A stretch of 5,307 bases of DNA from Pseudomonadota bacterium. Lineage in GTDB: Bacteria; Pseudomonadota; Alphaproteobacteria; Azospirillales; Azospirillaceae. The notes below the pieces were generated by a model, which worked only from the letters and a program-made list of their open reading frames with translations, was not told the DNA's origin and did not search any database. Below are positions 1 through 5,307 of the stretch, piece after piece. A program made the position numbers and the translations under genes. The stretch spans positions 1 to 5,307 of the forward strand of contig JAEZPL010000768.1 in NCBI GenBank assembly GCA_023413605.1. Reading direction: 5' to 3'. Position 1 is the stretch's first letter. Each line of letters begins with the position of its first letter.

Positions 1-1
1 C

Positions 2-544
2 ACGGCGGATGAGGATCGCGCGCTGGCCGAGGATCTGCTGAGCGACCCGAAGGAGCTGGCCGAGCATCTGATGCTGCTCGACCTGGGGCGCAACGACGTG
101 GGCCGCGTCGCGAAGATCGGCACGGTCAAGGTGACGCAGAAGATGATCGTGGAGTTGTACAGCCACGTCATGCACATCGTCTCCAACGTCGAGGGCGAGC
201 TTGACCCGAAGCACGACGCCCTGGACGCGCTGATCGCCGGCTTCCCCGCCGGCACCGTGTCCGGCGCGCCGAAGGTCCGCGCCATGGAGATCATCGACGA
301 GCTGGAGAAGGCCCGCCGCGGCGTCTACGCCGGCTGCGTCGGCTATTTCGGCGCGTCGGGCGCCATGGACACCTGCATCGCGCTGCGCACCGCCGTGCTG
401 AAGGATGACATGATGTACGTCCAGGCCGGCGGCGGCGTGGTCGCCGACAGCGATCCCGAAGCCGAGTATCAGGAGACGGTCAACAAGGCCAAGGCCCTGA
501 TCCGCGCCGCCGAAGAGACCGTGCGCGAGACCTCCGCGCGCTGA
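2..544 (+). CDS. trpE: Anthranilate synthase component I (TrpE), C-terminal 180 residues, 5' truncated by window edge
   Basis: This is the C-terminal part of the chorismate-binding domain of anthranilate synthase subunit I, which makes anthranilate from chorismate and amide-derived ammonia in the first committed step of tryptophan synthesis, in the cytoplasm. The reading frame is open from base 2; the true start lies upstream of the window. Recognisable family blocks are HLMLLDLGRNDVGRVA (about residues 20-35 of the fragment), a Tyr-Ser-His-Val-Met block, the hallmark PAGTVSGAPKVRAMEIIDELE-type segment at about 83-102, the YAGCVGYF block, and QAGGGVVADSDPEAEYQE near the end. These fit E. coli TrpE closely. 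The protein stops soon after the domain (TGA at 542-544), so no glutamine amidotransferase domain is fused here and a separate TrpG is expected elsewhere. PabB and isochorismate synthase share the fold, but the SGAPKVRAM and DTCIALRTA wording favours TrpE. Confidence 0.93.
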   Translation, partial: TADEDRALAEDLLSDPKELAEHLMLLDLGRNDVGRVAKIGTVKVTQKMIVELYSHVMHIVSNVEGELDPKHDALDALIAGFPAGTVSGAPKVRAMEIIDELEKARRGVYAGCVGYFGASGAMDTCIALRTAVLKDDMMYVQAGGGVVADSDPEAEYQETVNKAKALIRAAEETVRETSAR

Positions 545-561
545 TCCCCCACCCGTAAGGC

Positions 562-614
562 GTCTTGCCGCCGGGGCACCGGGCCCAAATCCCGGTTGCC
601 CCTGGCCGCAAGGC
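562..614 (+). terminator. Long imperfect hairpin downstream of trpE, probable transcription terminator
   Basis: Two arms pair around the loop CCCAAAT (584-590). The inner arms are 570-583 and 591-606, about 14 pairs with two single-base bulges. After one C/C mismatch, an outer helix of CTTGC (564-568) pairs with GCAAG (608-612). It begins about 20 bp after the trpE stop. No clear T-run follows, only TCTT, so it may act as a weak intrinsic terminator, a 3'-end stabiliser or a Rho-associated structure. The pairing is read directly from the sequence; the function is inferred. Confidence 0.5.
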
Positions 615-641
615 TCTTGCCGCGCCCGCCTGCACAACCTT

Positions 642-645
642 AGGA
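642..645 (+). promoter_or_regulatory. Ribosome binding site for the 656 membrane-protein gene
   Basis: AGGA lies ten bases before the ATG at 656, within an A/T-rich patch (TTTAAAA) that stands out from the GC-rich surroundings. It supports this ATG as the start. Confidence 0.5.
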
Positions 646-655
646 TGCTTTAAAA

Positions 656-1474
656 ATGCCGATCGACGCCGTATTGCTGCCTTTGCTTGTCAAGGTCGCG
701 TCGGCGGCGCTGGTCGTGGTCGTCGCGTCCATCGCGGCGGAAAAGGCCGGCCCCTTCTTCGGCGGCATGATTTCCAGCCTGCCCGTGTCCACCGGCCCGG
801 CCTACGTCCTGCTGGCCATCGAGCATGACGACCGCTTCATCGAGGGAACCGCCCTGTCCAGCTTCGTCAGCAACGGGGCGATGATCCTGTTCCTGGCGAC
901 GCTGGTGCGCATCGCGCCGCGCTGCGGCCTCTTCATGACGGTGCTCGCCAGTTCGGCGCTGTGGATCGGCCTCGCCGTCGGGCTGCGCGCCGCGGCGGAT
1001 TGGACCCTACCGACGGCGATTCTGCTGAATTTGGTCTGCTACGGCCTCGCGTTCCTGCTGGTGCGCGGGTATCCCCGGGCGCAGGACGGGCCGCTGAAGA
1101 AGGCCCAGCCGCGCTGGTACGATATCCCCGCGCGGGCGGGGCTGGTCGGCGTGCTGGTCGCCACGGTCACCACGCTCAGCCACGTCATCGGGCCGGAGGC
1201 GACGGGCATCGCCGCCATCTATCCCATCGCCCTGACCAGCCTGACGGTGATCCTGTTCCAGCGCCTGGGCGGGACCACCGTGGCCGCGGCGATGCGCAGC
1301 GCGCTGATGACCAACCCCAGCCTCGCCTTCGCCCTGCTCACCCTCTACCTGATGGCCGAGCCCTTTGGACGGGCCACGGCGCTGAGCGCCGCGCTGGCGA
1401 TGTCGCTGGCCTGGGCGGGCGGGCTGCTGGTCTGGCGCATGCACCAGATGCGCCGGTCTGTTCAGACGGCCTGA
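656..1474 (+). CDS. Polytopic inner-membrane protein of unknown function, two-fold internal repeat
   Basis: The 272-residue product is strongly hydrophobic, with about ten predicted membrane segments (roughly residues 7-28, 35-55, 66-86, 91-110, 117-137, 160-178, 182-202, 206-219, 220-234 and 240-260). A polar, basic linker near residues 139-158 (RAQDGPLKKAQPRWYD) separates two halves. The halves resemble each other: the block from Gly36 to Ile86 (FGGMISSLPVSTGPAYVLLA, then a short polar loop, then SSFVSNGAMILFLATL) can be laid over the block from about Thr183 to Ala234 (ATGIAAIYPIALTSLTVILF, a short loop, then RSALMTNPSLAFALLTL). This suggests a duplicated five-helix module. The pattern of a conserved Pro-containing second helix is loosely like small GlpM/DUF3147-type membrane proteins, but that link is weak. 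I do not recognise a named family; a transporter-like role is possible but not shown. The start is supported by an AGGA site; the gene is convergent with the uracil operon and unrelated to it by position. Confidence 0.85.
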   Translation: MPIDAVLLPLLVKVASAALVVVVASIAAEKAGPFFGGMISSLPVSTGPAYVLLAIEHDDRFIEGTALSSFVSNGAMILFLATLVRIAPRCGLFMTVLASSALWIGLAVGLRAAADWTLPTAILLNLVCYGLAFLLVRGYPRAQDGPLKKAQPRWYDIPARAGLVGVLVATVTTLSHVIGPEATGIAAIYPIALTSLTVILFQRLGGTTVAAAMRSALMTNPSLAFALLTLYLMAEPFGRATALSAALAMSLAWAGGLLVWRMHQMRRSVQTA

Positions 1475-1497
1475 ACCGCTCCGTTCCCGACCGGCTC

Positions 1498-1518
1498 CAA
1501 AGCGGATCGCAATCCGCT
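1498..1518 (-). terminator. Hairpin at the end of the uracil operon (possibly serves both convergent genes)
   Basis: A perfect 7-bp inverted repeat, AGCGGAT (1501-1507) and ATCCGCT (1512-1518), encloses a 4-base loop. It begins immediately after the upp stop codon on the - strand and is followed there by a short TTT (1501-1499). It sits in the 44-bp gap between convergent genes, so it could end transcription of the operon and help insulate the + strand gene. The T-tract is short, so efficiency is uncertain. Confidence 0.55.
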
Positions 1519-2154
1519 CTACCGCGTGCCGTACAGCCGGTCTCCGGCGTCGCCGATGCCGGGCAGGATGTAACCGTTCTGGTCCAGCCGTTCGTCCACC
1601 GCCGCGGCGTAGACCGGCACGTCCGGATGCTCGTCGTGGAAGCTGCGCAGCCCTTCCGGTGCAGCCACCAGAACGGCCAGCTTGATGGTGGCCGCACCCG
1701 CGTCCTTCAGCCGGTGCACCGCCGCGGCCGCGGTGTGGCCGGTGGCCAGCACGGGATCGACCAGGATCACCAGCCGCTCCTCGATATCCTCCGGCACCTT
1801 GAAGAAATATTCGACGGGGGTCAGCGTCTCCTGCTCACGGTACAGGCCGATGTGGCCGATGCGCGCGGAAGGCAGCAATGTGCGCATCCCGTCCAGCATT
1901 CCTTGCCCGGCCCGCATGATCGCGACGAGGCACAGCTTCTTCCCGGTCAGCAAGGGCGCGTCGAAGGTGGCGAGCGGCGTTTCCACCGGCCGCGTCTCCA
2001 GCGGCAGGTCGCGCGTCAGCTCATAGCCCATCAGCTGCGCCATCTCGCGCATCACCTCGTGGAAACGGGCGGTCGGCGTTTCCTTCCGGCGCAACAGCGT
2101 CAGCTTGTGCTGGACCAGCGGGTGATCAATGACGGTGAGGGTCGGGATGGTCAT
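1519..2154 (-). CDS. upp: Uracil phosphoribosyltransferase (Upp; Urc6/Urg2-type role)
   Basis: This 211-residue cytoplasmic enzyme transfers the phosphoribosyl group of PRPP to uracil, giving UMP and pyrophosphate. Length matches the family (E. coli Upp is 208). Visible blocks are VAIMRAGQGMLDGMRTLLP (about 77-95), IGLYREQETLTPVEYFFKVP (102-121), the PRPP-binding loop VDPVLATGHT (132-141), VLVAAPEGL (161-169) and the C-terminal uracil-site segment PGIGDAGDRLYGT (198-210). The PRPP loop reads ATGHT where E. coli has ATGGS. It is the last gene of the - strand operon, 24 bp after the DUF1688 gene. Upp is normally a salvage enzyme; next to Urc1- and Urc4-type genes it more likely supplies UMP to a uracil-degrading route, as URC6 does in Lachancea kluyveri. 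The ATG is preceded by good Shine-Dalgarno matches. Confidence 0.95.
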   Translation of the reverse strand: MTIPTLTVIDHPLVQHKLTLLRRKETPTARFHEVMREMAQLMGYELTRDLPLETRPVETPLATFDAPLLTGKKLCLVAIMRAGQGMLDGMRTLLPSARIGHIGLYREQETLTPVEYFFKVPEDIEERLVILVDPVLATGHTAAAAVHRLKDAGAATIKLAVLVAAPEGLRSFHDEHPDVPVYAAAVDERLDQNGYILPGIGDAGDRLYGTR

Positions 2155-2159
2155 GCGGG

Positions 2160-2171
2160 TCCTTATCCTCC
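2160..2171 (-). promoter_or_regulatory. Ribosome binding site region of upp
   Basis: Read on the - strand, GGAGG (2171-2167) and AAGGA (2164-2160) lie 12 and 5 bases before the upp ATG. Together they support the start at 2154 and independent ribosome entry in the 24-bp gap after the upstream gene. Confidence 0.6.
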
Positions 2172-2178
2172 GTTCCGT

Positions 2179-3452
2179 TCAGAACACGGTGCCGTCGCTG
2201 CGGATGCGGATCGGCGGCCCGCCGTCGGGGCGCAGCCGGCGGGCGATGACGCGCCCCGCCGTCCAACTGCCGCCTTGCAGCACCTTGGCGAGCGGAAAGT
2301 CCGCCGCCGTGACGCCCAACCGCGCACGCACCTCGTCCGCCAGCCGGTCGAGCAGCGCCACGGTCAACGCGCGCCACTCCACCACGGCCTCGTCGCCGAC
2401 CTCCAGCGCGGCGGCCAGGATGCGCGGGTCCTTCGGCACCAGCACGCCCGTGTCCACCAGCAGGCCTCCGTTGCGGTATTCCGGCAGCCCGGTCAGGCGG
2501 TCCAGCCCGGTGACGCGGATGCCCGCGTCCTCCAGCGGCTCCACCAGCGAATAGCTCAGCCATTGCGACAGCTTGTGGAAGGGCACCAGCCCCACCGCGG
2601 AATGACGCCAGACGTCGCCCAGGTTGACGCCGTCCAGCGTGATCCGCCCCGGCCAGATCGGACCCAGCCCGCGCAGCACCGCGTCGAGAATCGCGGAGGC
2701 CGGCAGCGCGCCCCCCTCGGCCCGCGCCTTCAGCGCGTCATAGAGGTTGCCGACCCGACCCGGCCCGATGCTGCGCCCCCCGATACCGCCCGGCCCTCCG
2801 AACAGATCCGGCGCTGCGGTCAGCGCGGCGCCCAGCCGGCGCAGCAGCGCCGCCCGCCCCTCCAGGCCGACCAACGGGTTGTCCTCCGTCACCTGGAAGC
2901 CGCGCGCCAGGGTCTCCACCTCCAGACGCGCCAGCGCCGTGGCGTCGGCCCGCAGCGGCGCGCCCGGGTCGTCGGAAAAGGCCCCCACCCGGAACAGGTC
3001 GAAGCTGGCGAGGGCCAGCCCCTCCGACCGCGCCAGCACCGTTCCCCCGGATTCCAGGTAGCGCCAACGCTCCCCGGCCCCGGCGTCGAGCAGCACGCTG
3101 GTCACGGCAAGGTCGAAGCGGATGCGCGCCACCTCGTCCCGGTCGGCGTCGAGCGTCGCCGCCAGCGCCGCCCAGCGGTCCGCCCCGGCCACGACGAAAT
3201 GCCGCCAGCGGCTGTGGTAGGGAACGTTCAGGTCCGGATAGGCTTCCCGCGTCACCTCGGCCACGAGGTCGGCGGCTTGGGCAAGCCGCTTCGGCTTCAC
3301 CGCGAAATGGGCGAGCTTGCCGCGTTCCGCCTTGGCCAGCAGCGCGTGGGCGCGCTCCCGCACCGCGTCGGCGGATAACAGCCACGCAACGCTGTCCTTG
3401 GACACGCTGTTCTTGGCCGTCCTGTTCTTTGTCGCCCTGTCCTTGGCCGCGC

Positions 3453-3456
<4 letters not shown>
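2179..3456 (-). CDS. urc4: Urc4/Urg3 family protein (DUF1688), uracil catabolism
   Basis: The 425-residue product matches my knowledge of the DUF1688 family, named from yeast URC4 and fission-yeast urg3, which is required for uracil breakdown by the URC pathway; its exact reaction is not known to me. Family-like blocks are VAWLLSADAVRERAHALL (23-40), VPYHSRWRHF (78-87), RIRFDLAVTSVLLDAGAG (111-128), RSEGLALASFDLF (143-155), NPLVGLEGRAALL (193-205), HKLSQWLSYSLVEPLEDAG (294-312), LPEYRNGGLLVDTGVL (324-339), EWRALTVALLD (360-370) and the C-terminal SDGTVF. No signal peptide or membrane segment is seen, so it is probably cytoplasmic. The chosen TTG at 3456 overlaps the upstream TGA (TTGA) and suggests translational coupling; AAGGA abuts it and GGGGG lies eight bases upstream. 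A GTG at 3405 (408 residues, MSKDSVAWLL) is a real alternative, because the first 20 residues are a repetitive Lys-rich tail. Confidence 0.88.
3391..3450 (-). repeat. Four imperfect 15-bp tandem repeats at the 5' end of urc4
   Basis: Read on the - strand, units at 3450-3436, 3435-3421, 3420-3406 and 3405-3391 share the pattern (N)CGGCCAAGRACAGS with a few changes. In the urc4 frame they encode AAKDR, ATKNR, TAKNS and VSKDS. Unit length is a multiple of three, so copy-number change would keep the frame. The candidate GTG start at 3405 is the first codon of the last unit. Confidence 0.75.
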
Positions 3457-4712
<1,256 letters not shown>

Positions 4713-4957
4713 GGAGGACGCCTCTCAATGCCTCTACACTGCGGCAGTCTGACACAGCTTCGTCCATCAGGAACACCGCAACAAAGGGCCGAATCCCTCC
4801 GCGCTTCAACCGACGGTCCGGCATACGGGCATATGACCCCGCCCAATGCGGGTTCTTTTGCAACGCAGCAGGGCTGGTTCGACGGCACCCGCGGCGCAAG
4901 CATGCCGGGACGGCCCCACCCGCTCTCTTCCGCCCACCCCCTTCCGCATTCACGGTC
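4713..4957. promoter_or_regulatory. Divergent intergenic region with promoters for the uracil operon (-) and the SDR gene (+)
   Basis: This 245-bp gap separates divergently transcribed genes, so it must hold promoters for both or for the operon at least. It is less GC-rich in its middle (about 4740-4860) than the genes around it. No strong -35/-10 pair stands out on either strand. Short symmetric elements cluster at 4815-4852: GGTC (4815-4818) with GACC (4835-4838), CATA (4822-4825) with TATG (4832-4835), and CCCGC (4838-4842) with GCGGG (4848-4852). These are candidate regulator-binding or structural sites; which, if any, is used is not shown by the sequence. I see no coding sequence in the gap. 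Confidence 0.5.
4721..4726 (-). promoter_or_regulatory. Ribosome binding site of the Urc1-type gene
   Basis: GAGAGG on the - strand ends eight bases before the ATG at 4712 and supports that start for the first gene of the operon. Confidence 0.6.
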
Positions 4958-5307
4958 ATGACGCACAATCGCTTTCCCTACCTTTCCAATTTCTCCCTGG
5001 ACGGCAAGGTCGCCCTGGTCACCGGATCGGGCCGCGGCCTCGGGCTGGAGATCGCCCGCGCCATGAGCGGGGCTGGCGCCCACGTTCTGCTGAACGGGCG
5101 CGACGCGGCACGGCTCCGGGCCCAGGCGGACGCCATCGCGGCGGCCGGCGGCCGCGCTTCCGTCCTTGCCTTCGACGTGGCCAACCGGGCCGCGGTGCGC
5201 GACGCCTTCGCCCGCATTGGGCAAGAGCATGGACGCCTCGACGTCCTGGTGCAGAACGTCGGCCAGCGCAACCGCAAGCCCCTGGCGGACTTCTCGGACG
5301 GCGACAT
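4958..5307 (+). CDS. Short-chain dehydrogenase/reductase (SDR), N-terminal 116 residues, 3' truncated by window edge
   Basis: The open frame starts at ATG 4958 (MTHNRFPYLSNFSLDGKVAL) and runs off the right edge. It shows a classical SDR Rossmann N-terminus: the nucleotide-binding motif TGSGRGLG (22-29), Asn46-Gly47-Arg48 after the second strand, FDV near 72-74, and QNVG at 99-102 where most members have NNAG. Arg48 after LLNG suggests NADP(H) preference, weakly. The catalytic Tyr-x3-Lys lies beyond the window. The FSLDGKVALVTG opening and the QRNRKPLADF stretch resemble gluconate 5-dehydrogenase/FabG-like members, but substrate cannot be assigned. No good Shine-Dalgarno site precedes the ATG (CTTCCGCATTCACGGTC), so the start rests on homology to the usual SDR N-terminus. 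It is divergent from the uracil operon; a role in reducing a catabolic aldehyde such as malonic semialdehyde is conceivable but unproven. Confidence 0.85.
   Translation, partial: MTHNRFPYLSNFSLDGKVALVTGSGRGLGLEIARAMSGAGAHVLLNGRDAARLRAQADAIAAAGGRASVLAFDVANRAAVRDAFARIGQEHGRLDVLVQNVGQRNRKPLADFSDGD

Noticed and set aside
2..544. TrpE-TrpG fusion, as known in some alphaproteobacteria
   Set aside because: The frame ends at 544 shortly after the chorismate-binding domain, and no amidotransferase sequence follows.
565..828. 87-codon + strand open frame between trpE and the membrane-protein gene
   Set aside because: It overlaps the hairpin and the membrane-protein gene out of frame, has no ribosome binding site and has an Arg/Gly-rich shadow composition.
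961..3378. Very long + strand open frame (805 codons) opposite upp and the DUF1688 gene
   Set aside because: Its translation is rich in Arg, Gln, His, Pro and Gly with no domain pattern, typical of an antisense frame of GC-rich genes; the - strand frames carry clear family motifs.
4838..4859. CCCGC/GCGGG stem plus TTCTTTT as an intrinsic terminator
   Set aside because: The stem is only 5 bp and no + strand gene ends upstream of it; it lies in a divergent promoter region.
4978..5307. - strand open frame at the right edge
   Set aside because: It is antisense to the SDR coding sequence, whose Rossmann motif is clear.

Overview
The window looks like chromosomal DNA of a high-GC alphaproteobacterium. 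GC-rich third codon positions, divergently packed genes and the protein types suggest the Azospirillum/Rhodospirillales group. That placement is an inference from composition and family resemblance; no marker gene here fixes the genus.

Layout from left to right. (1) The 3' end of trpE, the chorismate-using subunit of anthranilate synthase, on the + strand (2-544, truncated by the window edge). (2) A 111-bp gap with a long GC-rich hairpin. (3) A + strand gene for a 272-residue polytopic membrane protein of unknown function that appears to be built from two similar halves (656-1474). (4) A short convergent gap with a perfect 7-bp-stem hairpin. (5) A three-gene operon on the - strand, transcribed from about 4712 down to 1519: a GTP-cyclohydrolase-II-like protein of the Urc1/Urg1 type, a DUF1688 protein (Urc4/Urg3 family), and uracil phosphoribosyltransferase (upp). 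(6) A 245-bp divergent promoter region. (7) The 5' end of a short-chain dehydrogenase/reductase on the + strand (4958 to the right edge).

The operon is the centre of interest. The same three protein types are the core of the URC uracil-catabolic pathway described in the yeast Lachancea kluyveri (URC1, URC4, URC6) and of the uracil-regulated urg1, urg3 and urg2 set of fission yeast. The genes are tightly coupled here: a 4-nt stop/start overlap between the first two and a 24-bp gap before upp. A plausible reading is that Upp converts uracil to UMP, and Urc1 and Urc4 then break down the pyrimidine at nucleotide level. The chemistry of the two Urc proteins cannot be settled from sequence. The pathway type is known, so this is not wholly new, but it is poorly characterised in bacteria and easily mis-annotated as riboflavin synthesis plus pyrimidine salvage.

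No RNA gene, CRISPR array, insertion sequence or phage element was seen. No gap without a gene exceeds 300 bp.
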